Below, piece after piece: positions 21,249-30,437 of a stretch of DNA of 64,000 nt. The translations under genes and the position numbers were made by a program. Origin of the DNA: Symbiodinium natans. Taxonomy: Eukaryota; Sar; Dinophyceae; Suessiales; Symbiodiniaceae. The first letter of the stretch is position 1, and the number at the start of each line of letters is the position of its first letter. The notes below the pieces were generated by a model. The model made no database searches. It had not been told where the DNA came from and was given only the letters and a program-made list of their open reading frames with translations. The stretch spans positions 172,501-236,500 of the forward strand of contig CAJNDS010000002.1 in NCBI GenBank assembly GCA_905221605.1, in the 5' to 3' direction.

Positions 21249-21917
21249 TGTCACGCGAAGGCACATGTTTCCAATGCAGTCCAACTGTTGCTGGGTTTCT
21301 TTCGCCCCCCCTCCCCGTGCGAGATTTCACAAGCACACTACGAAAACCATTGCCTTTTACGGTTTACAAGAGAAGGAGGGGGGGAGGGGGGGCGGGGTCA
21401 GAGGGTCTTCAGAGCGTGACGGGGTGGCCACACCAGATTCCAAAGGGTCAAAACCCGGCTGGGGCGGGGGGAGGGGTGGTTCAACTCTCCAGGGATAGAT
21501 TCCTGGGGTATAGGATCGTGGGCTTTGCCCCCCAATGGACTGTTTCCGGGCTGCCGCATGTAGTTCTGGGTACGGCTGCTTAGGCAGGTGGAATCTAGGG
21601 TGGGTTTAGGGCTTAGGGTTCAGGATGTATAAGTCTTAAGCGCCACAACCTGAACCTGTGGGCCTTTGGACCTCGGACGCTGAACCCTAAACCCCCAACC
21701 CCAAACCCTAAACCCTAAACCCCCTAAAACCTATACCCTCAAAACCGTCCCCTAACCCAAGGGACAGGAGAGACGGCCTGGCAGAGCTGCTAAGGCTGCT
21801 AAGGGCTAAGGGCTGGCGACTCGCGGCTTGGGCAGTCTGGCAGCCCATAAGGTTTAGGGTTTAGGGTTCAGGGTTTAGGCTTTAGGGTTTAGGGCTAAGG
21901 GTCAAGGGTTTCGATGC

Positions 21918-21996
21918 AATTCCCGCAACTCAACATAGAGCTTGCGGGGACAGTCCCCGGTCCCCGTGTCCCGGAAGATGGAAATCGTTTGAGCTG
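21918..21996 (-). CDS. exon, unassigned
   Basis: Reads AQTISIFRDTGTGDCPRK followed by LYVELREL. The acceptor is GAAGTTTAG; the donor may be GCATCG. Phase does not join directly to the exon at 22218-22253, so another exon or a different boundary is needed. Confidence 0.5.
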
Positions 21997-22052
21997 CTAA
22001 ACTTCAATGACCCCGACCATACACTGATACACAAACACGCCCTAAACCCTAA

Positions 22053-22157
22053 ACTAGGTTGGCCAGTAACCTAGGATTAAAAAGGGTGCACTTTTTTGCT
22101 GAAAGGGGAAACTAGAGCCCCCAAAAAGGGAATAAGGGCACTACTGGGCATCCTAGT
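22053..22157. mobile_element. family A element, copy 3
   Basis: ACTAGGTTGGCCAGTAACC start and CTACTGGGCATCCTAGT end. About 10 bp shorter than the others, missing part of the GGGGTTTATAAGGGAACC block. Confidence 0.85.
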
Positions 22158-22217
22158 AAACCATAAACCCTTGAACCACAGCTCCTCCCCCCTTCAACCC
22201 CCCCTCCCCTTTCGAGC

Positions 22218-22253
22218 CTCAAGGGGGCCGCTCTGGAGCACCCTCATGGCGAC
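22218..22253 (-). CDS. domain copy 2, exon b
   Basis: Twelve codons, VAMRVLQSGPLE. Acceptor CCGTGACAG, donor GAG|GCTCGA (GC). Joins in phase 0 to 22897-22960, placing VAMRVLQSGPL after PAQ, as ARVMAEGPL follows PELQ in copy 3. Confidence 0.72.
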
Positions 22254-22557
22254 CTGTCACGGGGCGCATTTCGGGTTTCGGGTTTAGGGTTGAGTTGAGG
22301 GTTTTAGGGTTGAGGGCCTGGGGTTTAGAGTGCCCTAACTCAAACTCCTAAACGAAGATGAGCACGAAACATTGAAAAGCTTAAGCAAGCTCTGGAACTA
22401 TTCGACCCAGGAGGAAACCAGGAGTCTTGTGGGTTTAAGGGGGGGGCTAGAAGGGAATCAAACCCTAAAACAAAAAAAGGGAATTCGGGCCTACTCTGGG
22501 TCCAAGCCCTTACTCCTAAAGCCTAAAGCCTAAAGCCCTAAGCCCTAGGCCCTAAAG

Positions 22558-22680
22558 CCCTAAACCCTAAACCCTAAACCCTAAACCCTAAACCCTAAAC
22601 CCTAAACCCTAAACCCTAACCCTAAACCCTAAACCCTAACCCTAAACCCTAAACCCTAAACCCTAAGCCCTAAACCCTAA
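22558..22680 (-). repeat. (CCCTAAA)n array
   Basis: About 17 units including three shortened CCCTAA hexamers at 22615-22650, a telomere-like slip not common elsewhere in the window. Confidence 0.93.
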
Positions 22681-22896
22681 AAGGTCTTGGGCTCTCCGGG
22701 GTTTAGAGGCGTTGAGGTTTGGCACATACGGGGTTGCCTACACCCTAACCTCCAAAACAACACCCTAAACCATAGCCCCAAACCCTAAACCCTGAACCCC
22801 AAAAACCCTAAACCCTAGCCCTAAACCCCAAACCCTAGCCCTAAACCCTAAACCCTAGCCCTAAACCCTAAACCCTAAACCCCAGCCCCAAGTCAC

Positions 22897-22960
22897 CTGG
22901 GCTGGCAAGTCCTTCAGCAGCTGCTGCGCTTTGTCGGACAGCTGGTTCTGCTGCGCAAAC
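22897..22960 (-). CDS. domain copy 2, exon a
   Basis: Twenty-one codons, FAQQNQLSDKAQQLLKD followed by LPAQ. Acceptor GTTGCCCAG, donor CAG|GTGACT. Entry phase 2. The F-x3-N-x-L start and the Leu-Lys/Arg 14 residues later match copies 1 and 3, and the intron after the Gln matches copy 3. Confidence 0.75.
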
Positions 22961-23033
22961 CTGGGCAACGAACCCTAAACCCTAAACCCTAAACCCTAAA
23001 CTCTAAACCCTAAACCCTAAACCCTAAACCCTC

Positions 23034-23150
23034 TACTACTGCTTAAGAACCCCACACAATAAAGAACATTCTCCCGCATAAAGCAACTCCGGGATTATCG
23101 TGTTTCTTTTGCATTTTGTTGGGGCGGGGGTTCTTAAGCAAATGGTGGTA
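23034..23150. mobile_element. family G element, copy 2
   Basis: CTACTGCTTAAGAACCCC start and GGGGTTCTTAAGCAAATGG end. The interior is AT-rich and unlike copies 1 and 3 except near the ends. Confidence 0.82.
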
Positions 23151-23242
23151 AACTTTCTATTCTGCAAGCAGGCGCCCCATTTTGGGTCCTTATTACATGA
23201 GGGTCCGGATTTCTGTGGAGCATGTTTGCTACTCATAGACAT

Positions 23243-23352
23243 CTAGACCCGGGAGTACCCTATGAATAAAAGGGTACCCTTTTTGGTTCTAGGGAGATTG
23301 TAAGGGAACCCCAACCCTAAAAAAAGGAAAAAGGGCCTACTCCCGGTCCTAG
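23243..23352. mobile_element. family E element, copy 2
   Basis: CTAGACCCGGGAGTACCCTA start and TACTCCCGGTCCTAG end are good inverted repeats. It resembles family A in plan (GGGTACCCTTTTTGG, GGGAACC, AAAAAGG blocks) but has different ends. Confidence 0.82.
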
Positions 23353-23787
23353 AACAAAATTCTTTTTTGATTATATTATCCTAAAAAGTTTAAAGGTTAC
23401 GTACTCTACTACTAGGGAGTTATGTTTTTCTTTGATGATCAGGGTTTAGGGTTCAGGGTTTGGGGTTTAGGGTTTACGGTTTAGGGTTTAGGGTTTAGGG
23501 TTTAGCAAGCCCCGCGCAGTGCCAGCAGACGTCGAGCCGTCAAGGCCGTAGTAAAATAGGGACCCCAAAGGGGGCCCTGATCTAGAGAGCTACCCGGATG
23601 CCCCTAAACACCGGTTTTAGGTCTAGGGTTTAGGGTTTAGGGTTTAGGGTTTAGGGTTTAGGGTTTAGGGGTCTTGACTAGGTTCATTTAGGGTTCATGG
23701 GGCTTGCTTACGGTCAAGAGGGTCAAGTCGAAGCCTCGGGCTATTTGAGACTGATCCTGACGCCCCCTGCGCATATATACGGTTTAG

Positions 23788-23865
23788 GGTTTAGGGTTTA
23801 GGGTTTAGGGTTTAGGGTTTAGGGTTTAGGGTTTAGGGTTTAGGGTTTAGGGTTTAGGGTTTAGG
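23788..23865 (+). repeat. (TTTAGGG)n array
   Basis: Eleven perfect heptamers running directly into a (TA)n tract. Confidence 0.95.
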
Positions 23866-23896
<31 letters not shown>

Positions 23897-24040
23897 CATA
23901 TACTAGGCTGCCCAGTCACCTAGGCTTAAAAAGGGTGCCCTTTTTTGCTTAAAGGGGTTTAGAAGGGAACCTAAACCCCCCAAAAAGGGAATAAGGGTAC
24001 TACTGGGCATCCTAGTATATATATATATATATATATATAT
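23866..24040. mobile_element. family A element (copy 4) inserted in a (TA)n tract
   Basis: The element occupies 23902-24016 with perfect family A ends. (TA)n flanks it on both sides (23867-23901 and 24015-24040). The tract was evidently one microsatellite before insertion, and TA is the likely target. Confidence 0.92.
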
Positions 24041-24380
24041 CCACATCGGGAGCTAGGACACTAGCCAAGGTTTAGGGTTTAGGCTTCAGGGTTTAGGGTT
24101 ATGGGTTTAGGGTTACAGTTGGGTTTCGGGCTTCAATGTAGGGTCTAGGGTCTAGGGTTCGCGAGCTACGGTGTGGTCGACGCTGCCTTGGTATGACTTG
24201 TCTCTTCGGGGGCAACCGCTTACGCAAGGCTGCATGAACCCTAAACCCTAAACTGAAAAGTCCTGAACCCCTAAACTCAAACCCCTCAAGCCCTCAACCG
24301 TGAGGTGCTCTACCCCTAAACCCTAAACCCTAAACCCCGAAACCCTAAACACTCAACAGGTCCGCCCCCCCCCCCCCCCC

Positions 24381-24433
24381 CATCTCGGCCCCCGACGCGC
24401 GGATGTACATTGCCAAGTCTTCGGGCGAGACAT
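24381..24433 (-). CDS. exon, unassigned
   Basis: Reads DVSPEDLAMYIRASGAEM after GTGTGACAG, with strong G/C third positions. Entry phase 1 matches 24923-24968. A poly-G run follows in sense, so the donor is not clear. Confidence 0.68.
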
Positions 24434-24922
24434 CTGTCACACAGGCAGTTTCAGGTTGAGGGTTTACAGGGCTTGTAGGGTTTAAGGTTTAGGGTTTAGG
24501 GCTTAAGGTTGAGGGTTTACAGGGCTTGTAGGGTTCAAGGTTTAGGGTTTAGGGCTTAAGGTCTAGGATTTGTAGGGCTTATATGGTTTATGGGGCTGGT
24601 AGGGTTTACAGGGCTAAAGGGATGCGAATAGGGTTCATGACTGGTTTATAGGGCCATTAGGGTTATACTAATAGGGTTTTATAGGGCTAAAAGGGTTCAT
24701 AGGGCCAAAAGGGTTCATAGGAGGTTTCTAGGGTTATAGGGCTTCTATAGGACTTGTAACGCCAAAATGGGGTTTAGAGTTGAGAGGTTCGGCTTCAGAG
24801 TTCACAAGGGTTTAGAGTTTAGGGCTGAGGAGGGGATGTTTTTTGATTCAAGTTACAGGCCCCAAAGGGCAGGGCCCTAAACCCTAAACCCTAAGCCCTA
24901 AACCGCCCCTTAGGGGAGCCAC

Positions 24923-24968
24923 CTGGCTTCTCTTCGGCTTCGGCGGCCGGAGGCTGATCCGCTGTTGC
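24923..24968 (-). CDS. Ala/Glu/Pro-rich exon
   Basis: Fifteen codons, ATADQPPAAEAEEKP, after GGCTGTTGAG, donor CAG|GTGGCT, exit phase 1. A second frame is open too (it would read a basic Pro/Arg peptide and fits an alternative start of the preceding exon). I prefer this one because the next exon then reads well. Confidence 0.6.
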
Positions 24969-25069
24969 CTCAACAGCCGATGGGGTTTATGGGTTTTGGG
25001 GTATATAGGGTTTATAGGGTTTATGGGGGTTAGGGTCGAGGGGCTGGGGTTTAGGGTTTAGGGTTTATA

Positions 25070-25108
25070 GAGCTTAGGGCTTAGGGCTTAGCCCTAAGCC
25101 CTAAGCTC
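25070..25108. repeat. 39-bp near-perfect palindrome of telomere-like units
   Basis: GAGCTTAGGGCTTAGGGC meets GCCCTAAGCCCTAAGCTC across a three-base centre. It marks a head-to-head switch from GGGCTTA to GCCCTAA units, and GGGCTCA repeats follow (25109-25165). Confidence 0.9.
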
Positions 25109-25432
25109 AGGGCTCAGGGCTCAGGGCTCAGGGCTCAGGGCTTAGGGCTTAGGGCTTACGGCTCAGGGCTTAGGGCTTGGGTTTACCCTAAACCCTAAAC
25201 CCTAAACCCGAAACCCTAAACCCTAAGGCTTTTGCAGCTGGTGGTGACTACTTCCGAACTTCGAACTTGCGAAGTCGTTTCTTGGTTCCTCTTCTTCAAG
25301 TCACGTTTTCTGATTTCCTAAGCCCTAAACCATATAAACCCTAAACCCGAAACCCTAAACCCTAAGCCCTAAACCCTAAACCCAGAATGTCATCCTATCC
25401 CCCCTCTTAGCCCTAAGCCGAAGCCCTGTAAC

Positions 25433-25491
25433 CAAGGCCCTTTCGGCTTCACGGTCCGTGAGCTCTTTGGGGCCGTGACGCGGGGTGCAGG
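25433..25491 (-). CDS. exon, unassigned
   Basis: Reads CTPRHGPKELTDREAERAL after GCAGTTGAG; donor CCTTG|GTTACA; exit phase 0 fits the next exon. An earlier acceptor (GGAG at 25506) opens another frame with PAVEPAPRVTAPKSS. Both fit the incoming phase. Confidence 0.52.
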
Positions 25492-26242
25492 CTCAACTGC
25501 GGGTCCTCCAGGGCTTGGGGGTTTGGGGGGTTACGGTTTAGGGTTTGGGGTTGTTTAGGGTTTAGGGTTTAGGGTTTAGGGTTTAGGGATTAGGAAGGCT
25601 GCAATGTAGTTCTTTTTCTGTATTGGTTACATGGAATTGTAGTATATTGCTCCAACAAGCACCACATGGGAGCCGAAAGAACACGCTAGTGGGGGTGGCC
25701 GGGGGGCCCCGGGGGGCTTGGCGGCTTCGGGGTTCGGGGTTCGGGTTTGGGGGTTAGGGTTTGGGGTTTAGGGTTTGGGGGGCTCAGGGTTTGGGGGGCT
25801 CAGGGTTTAGGGTTTAGGGTTGTGCGTGCTGTTGGGCCCCAAAAAAACCATTGCTATTCATGGGTTTCCCTACTCTATACTACCCCCATAGGTGCCTCAA
25901 TAACTTTAATTATGTGGGGAACCGGGGGGGGGGGGGGGGGGGGGGGTGGGGGAAACTCATGACACTTCTGAGGGCGGCCCAAAACAAACAATCATAATCA
26001 GAGAGGGGTCCCTGCAGATGATGCCCTCAAAAGAACGGGCAACATGCATAGCAGGGTTTAGAGTGAATACTGAACTTCACACCCTCCTAAACCCCAAAAC
26101 CCCAAAACCCCAGACCCCTAAACCCCTAAACCCAAAACTCTATAAACCCTAAGCCATTAACCCTAAACCCCAAAACCCCAAAACCCCAAATCCCTAAACC
26201 CTCAACCCCAAAATTCTTACCTGCGAAAACTTAGGGTTTAGG

Positions 26243-26320
26243 GTTTAGGGTTGAGGGTTTAGGGTTGAGGGTTTAGGGTTGAGGGTTTAGGGTTGAGGGT
26301 TTAGGGTTGAGGGTTTAGGG
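26243..26320 (+). repeat. 14-bp higher-order repeat TTTAGGGTTGAGGG
   Basis: Five regular alternations of TTTAGGG and TTGAGGG, showing that the array grew by copying a two-unit block. Confidence 0.92.
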
Positions 26321-26322
26321 GC

Positions 26323-26360
26323 CAATCTTGTCCTGTTGCAGCTGGCGCTTCCTTCGTGGC
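26323..26360 (-). CDS. basic/Gln exon
   Basis: Reads PRRKRQLQQDKI after CCCTTGCGAG and is followed by GCCCCT (GC donor) and then CCCTAAA-type repeat. Entry phase 2 matches 26711-26745. An alternative phase-0 frame is Ala-rich but has weaker G/C third positions. Confidence 0.5.
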
Positions 26361-26710
26361 CTCGCAAGGGAAGTGTATGGTCTAGGGTTGTCAGGGTTCA
26401 GGGTTTAGGGTTTAGGGTTTAGTCTTAGGTTAGCTACAAAGTCGTTGGACATGGGCCCTTAGCCGGGGAACCCTGAGATACCCCTTGGGTACCCCAAAGA
26501 ACCCGCGAGCCCATACTTCTTTTAACCCTAAACCCTAAACCCTAAACCATATTCAAGGACCACGTAACTTCCTGTCGGTTTAGGGGGGGGGGGTGGAGTA
26601 GGATGTAGGGCTTCGGGCTGTTGACGAGAGGCGCTTGAAAGTACTAGGGCTTCGGGCTTCGGGCGTAGGGTTCAGGGTTCAGAGTTCAGGGTGCGGGGTT
26701 CAGGGTTGAC

Positions 26711-26745
26711 AGCCCCCAATGGTGAACACCCCGGTGCATGGCCAC
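26711..26745 (-). CDS. exon, unassigned
   Basis: Reads VAMHRGVHHWG after GTAGCCAAG, donor GTCAAC. Entry phase 0 fits 27098-27158. Confidence 0.52.
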
Positions 26746-27097
26746 CTTGGCTACATCGTAAGGATTCCCAAGGAGGGTCTGTTGAGTTCTTGAGTTTCGG
26801 GCTTAGGGTTGTTGGATTTAGCGTTTAGGGCTACCCTAAACCCTAAACCCTAAACTAAACCTGCAAACCTTTGAGTCAAAAGCCCCATCCCAAGGCGACC
26901 CAGCCCTAAAATTCAAGCTGCTCACTCATGCTTTAGGCCTGAGGCTTCATAGGCTTTAGGCTGTAGGTTTTTGGGCTTAGGGTTTAAAAGTTTAGGGTTG
27001 ATAAGTAGGGTTTAGGGGTCAGGGTTCAGGGTGCAAGGTGGAGGTTTGTGGGGGCTGGGGCCAGGGTTTAGGGTTTGTAGGGCTGAGGGTTGCATGC

Positions 27098-27158
27098 TTC
27101 AAGATAAGAGCAAGCGCAGCAAGCGATTTCTTGCATGATCACCCCGCGAAGAGACGGT
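27098..27158 (-). CDS. Cys-containing exon
   Basis: Reads PSLRGVIMQEIACCACSYLE after AAAGGTCAAG; donor GAA|GCATGC (GC). Entry phase 2 matches 27436-27467. No stop in 20 codons. Confidence 0.55.
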
Positions 27159-27435
27159 CTTGACCTTTGACTGGACTGTTCTGGCAAACCCCAGAAACAT
27201 AGCTGAGGTTGCGGCCTACTCTTGCAGCTTTGCAAAACCTTGCATAGACCCCTAAACCCTAAACCCTAAACCCTAAACCCCAAACGCGGTAAACCCTAAA
27301 CCCTAAACCCTAAACCCTAAACCCTAAACCCTAAACCCTAAACCCTGAACCCTAAACCCTGAACCCTGAACCCTAAACCCTAAACCCTAAGAACCAAAAA
27401 CCTGGAGCCTGAGATGTCAAAGCTGCTCTTGGCAC

Positions 27436-27467
27436 CCTCCAAAGGCATTCGTCAGCCTCCTCTCCAG
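27436..27467 (-). CDS. exon, unassigned
   Basis: Reads LERRLTNAFG after GAATTTCGAG; donor GAGG|GTGCCA. Entry phase 0, exit phase 2. Confidence 0.52.
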
Positions 27468-28299
27468 CTCGAAATTCACTATACACGCGGCACATTCTGA
27501 TACATTGGGACCTTTTTGAGGGCTTAGGGTTGAGGGTTTAAGGCTTTAAGGTCTAGGGCTTATAGGGTTGAGGGTAGCGCAAATGATCACTACAGCTTTC
27601 AGAGTCCGGCACAGAAATTCAGGCGGCATGGTCCCAAGAAACTGTCAGACCGTGCCAGCTGGGGGTGGATCAGGTTGCAGAGTGTACCTGAAGGCTCCTC
27701 CTGCAGACTTTTTTCTGCCGGGGGGGTGGGGTGGGGCGGGAGGACAGGGTAAGCGTAAACTAAGACCACCAACAACTAGAAAAACTGCAAGAAGGGACAA
27801 GTCTAAGAGAGTCTTCAGGTAAGCCCGAGACGCCTCCCCGGTTACTTTGGCAGTTGGGCCTCGGTGTGCACCGCTTCGCCCACTGCCGCCCCTGCACCCT
27901 ACTAACAGGTGGGTTTCCTGCAGGTCCAGGGAGGAAGCTCAAGCCAAAGACGCGCCCAAAGATGCGCGACGAATTTTCTCATGGCCGCAGAGCGTTTTAC
28001 AGTTTGAAGGGGGCACAAAGTGTGGTGGCTTTGATGGAAGTAGCGGGGAAGGTGTATGTAAACGATGTGGCCTCATGATGCGTGTGCAGTTGCCGAACTA
28101 GGTTGGCCCTCAAAGACCGCCTGAACACAATTCCCGAAGATGATCCTCTTGAACCCGAGAAGGGAATACATGAAATACCACAGGGGCCCTACCTAAACAC
28201 CAAACCCTACACTTTAAACCCGAAACCCTAAACCCTAAACCCGAAACCCTAAACCCTAAACCCCACTACCCAGCCTATTCTCACAATTGTTGCTCAGGC

Positions 28300-28362
28300 C
28301 AGAATGACCCTTTGTTGGAAAGCTGGACGGGTGCCCAAATCGGCGCCCATCGCCCTAGGCTT
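28300..28362 (-). CDS. exon, unassigned
   Basis: Twenty-one codons, KPRAMGADLGTRPAFQQR and VIL, after GGCTGCTGAG; donor CTG|GCCTGA (GC). Phase 0 on both sides, joining 28645-28690 and 27436-27467. Confidence 0.52.
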
Positions 28363-28644
28363 CTCAGCAGCCCATGGAAATGACGTATTTAGGGTTTGGG
28401 GTTTAGGGTTTGGGGTTTGGAGTTTAAACCCTCAACCCTAAACCCTGAACCCTAAACCCTAAACCCTAAACCCTAAGGCTTTGGGGCTGATGCTTCAGGG
28501 TTTGGAGCCTAGGGTTAAACCCTAAACCCTAAACCCTAAACCCTAAACCCTAAACCCTGAACCCTAAACCCTAAACCCTAAACCCTGAACCCTGAACCCT
28601 AAACCCTATTAAACCCTAAACCCTAAGGGTCTGGGGTTTGGGAC

Positions 28645-28690
28645 CTTAGGGATGATGCATGCATTCACTGCTTCAAAGCCGAGGGCCGCC
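28645..28690 (-). CDS. exon, unassigned
   Basis: Reads AALGFEAVNACIIPK after GAACACCAG; donor AAG|GTCCCA. The phase matches 28716-28759, but the gap between the two is only 25 nt, too short for a normal intron, so one of the boundaries is probably wrong. Confidence 0.45.
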
Positions 28691-28715
28691 CTGGTGTTCA
28701 GGGACCTTTCTTCAC

Positions 28716-28759
28716 AGGATCCACATCTGGGCCGCTGCCTGTGGGGCTGGAAACAATGC
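28716..28759 (-). CDS. exon following a family F intron
   Basis: Reads ALFPAPQAAAQMWI. It begins right after GGGCTACCAAG, the inverted-repeat end of the family F element 28763-29092 (a few bases of which may belong to the exon boundary). Phase 0 entry joins 29093-29128. Confidence 0.48.
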
Positions 28760-28762
28760 CTT

Positions 28763-29092
28763 GGTAGCCCAGTGACCATATCAAAAAACGGGTTTAGGGT
28801 TTAGGGTTTAGGGTTTAGGGTTTAGGGTTTAGGGCTTAGGGTTTAGGGTTTAGGGTTTAGGGTTTAGGGGGCGACTGTATAAGCTATACTCCCCTTAGAA
28901 CCTTAAAAAACATAATATTCTTAATATCCTCTTGGGTTTTATATGCACAAATTTAAAGAATAGTTCCCAAGGGGGATATAGCAAGGGAACCTCGAACCAA
29001 AATCACATTTAGGGTTTAGGGTTTAGGGTTTAGGGTTTAGGGTTTAGGGTTTAGGCCCAAAAAACGAGAGAAAAAGGGTACCACAGGGCCTC
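28763..29092 (-). mobile_element. family F element as intron, with repeat and a family I element inside (copy 2)
   Basis: Sense ends GAGGCCCTGTGGTACC and GGTCACTGGGCTACCAAG are family F inverted repeats. Between them lie two (TTTAGGG) arrays (28791-28868 and 29007-29055 on the plus strand) and a complete family I element (28885-28980). The donor would be GA. Confidence 0.68.
28885..28980. mobile_element. family I inverted-repeat element, copy 1 (nested)
   Basis: TATACTCCCCTTAGAACC start and TTCCCAAGGGGGATATA end. It shares TTAATATCCTCTTGGGTTTT with the copy at 62369-62453. Confidence 0.85.
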
Positions 29093-29128
29093 CCAAGATG
29101 CCAGGGCCTCCTTCAAGGAAAGCTCGCA
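29093..29128 (-). CDS. exon preceding a family F intron
   Basis: Twelve codons, CELSLKEALASW, after GATATCCAAG. Ends TTGG|GAGGCC, the same position at which family F starts in the zinc-finger gene. Confidence 0.58.
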
Positions 29129-29282
29129 CTTGGATATCATTGGGAACCTCGTTTAGGGTTTAGGGTTTAGGGGTTAGGGTGTAGGGTTTAGGGTTTAGGG
29201 TAAGTTCTATTACTTCTTGAGGTTCAGTACCCGTAAATTATGTAAAATGTTACGCGGTGTTATGACAAGGGAACAATGGATC

Positions 29283-29328
29283 TGGCACCACACTCGGAAG
29301 AAGTGCTCGACGTAAGTTCTGGAAGGAC
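29283..29328 (-). CDS. exon between a family H intron and the next intron
   Basis: Reads PSRTYVEHFFRVWC after GCAACTAAG, the end of the family H element. Entry phase 1 matches 29548-29576. The donor is uncertain (CA|GATCCA assumed). Confidence 0.6.
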
Positions 29329-29547
29329 CTTAGTTGCTGAGGGTCTAGGGTTTAGGGTTTAGGGTTTAGATCACCTCCCCCCCCCCCAAAAAAAAAAGGC
29401 ACACTTTCAGTTCTATAGGGGATTCTGGTATACAAAAAAGTCTAAAGTGTACGCATTCTGCTAGGAAGTAGACACCCAAACACACAAAAAAAAAACAGAC
29501 CCATTGATAGTACCCCGAAAAAGTCTAAAGTGTACTTATTCAGCTAC
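29329..29547 (-). mobile_element. family H element as intron (copy 3, with internal duplication)
   Basis: Sense start GTAGCTGAATAAGTACAC and end CAGCAACTAAG. The block AAAAGTCTAAAGTGTAC occurs twice (plus strand about 29437 and 29519), so the interior is partly duplicated. A short TTTAGGG array (29346-29370) sits near the 3' end. Exact removal keeps the frame open on both sides. Confidence 0.78.
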
Positions 29548-29576
29548 CAAGGGACTGAATCACGTGCTCTGGAAGC
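29548..29576 (-). CDS. 29-nt micro-exon between two element introns
   Basis: Reads LPEHVIQSL with entry phase 2 and exit phase 1, fitting both neighbours. It is bounded by the family F end (GGGCTACGAAG) and the family H start (GTAGCTGAAT). Confidence 0.62.
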
Positions 29577-29787
29577 CTTCGTAGCCCAGCAACCATATTA
29601 CAAGAAGGGCACCCTTTTTGGGGTTGGTTACTTTAGAAGGGAACCTTGAACCCCAAAAAAGTGAAAAAAAAGGTACCACCCTAAACCCTAAACCCTAAAC
29701 CCTAAACCCTAGACCCTAGACCCTAAACCCTAAACCCTAAACCCTAAACCCTAAACCCTAGCCCTAAACCCTAAACCCACTGGGCTT
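29577..29787 (-). mobile_element. family F element as intron, with a CCCTAAA array inside (copy 3)
   Basis: Sense ends AAGCCCAGTGG and GGTTGCTGGGCTACGAAG. The family interior (GGTTCAAGGTTCCC, GGGTGCCC blocks) is followed by about 95 bp of CCCTAAA (29678-29776). The intron would start with AA rather than GT, GC or GA, judged by alignment to copies 1 and 2. Confidence 0.68.
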
Positions 29788-29851
29788 CCAAGAAGCACAT
29801 CCTGGACTGCATGGATCGTGTCAGCCACGGTCATGCGACTGAGAGCCTTGC
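29788..29851 (-). CDS. exon preceding a family F intron
   Basis: Reads ALSRMTVADTIHAVQDVLL after GGCCTGCCCAG. Only this frame is open. Exit phase 2 at TTGG matches the micro-exon 29548-29576, so two successive element introns preserve one frame. Confidence 0.68.
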
Positions 29852-30437
29852 CTGGGCAGGCCCTTCAAGACCCTTTAGGGTTTAGGGTTTAGGGTTTAGG
29901 GTTTAGGGTTTAGGGTTTAGGGTTTAGGGTTGAGGGTTGAGGGTTTAGGGTTTAGGGTCAGCTTTGAAAAGATTCTTTTATAGGGCCCTGTATCGTAGAA
30001 AAAATGAAAGCGAAAGCTTAATCTACATATACTATCATGTACTTATAGAAGAGTGATCGCTTTAAACAAATATATATATATATATATCAAAACAGTTAGG
30101 GAAGATGCAAAGTATGCCTCAAAAGCCAACCGAGTTGCGCAAGTCATACACTTGCCTCCGCTGATCACGGTGGCTTGCTTGCTGTGAATGCTTCGAAGCC
30201 TCCTGCTCCAGCAAACCTTTGTTTAGTATATGGTTTAGGGTTTAGGGTTTAGGATTTAGGGTTTAGGATTTAGGGTTTAGCCCAGCATGATCATATTCTG
30301 GGGGTTTCCGAAAGTAGGGGTACACTTTTTGGGGGTCCCCGTAAGGGGATTCTGTTCTATTTGGGGTTTATAAAAGGGGTCAGCGTAGAGGCATCTAATA
30401 TCGAGGCCTTAACTGTTAGAATAGGGTTTTGGGATTA

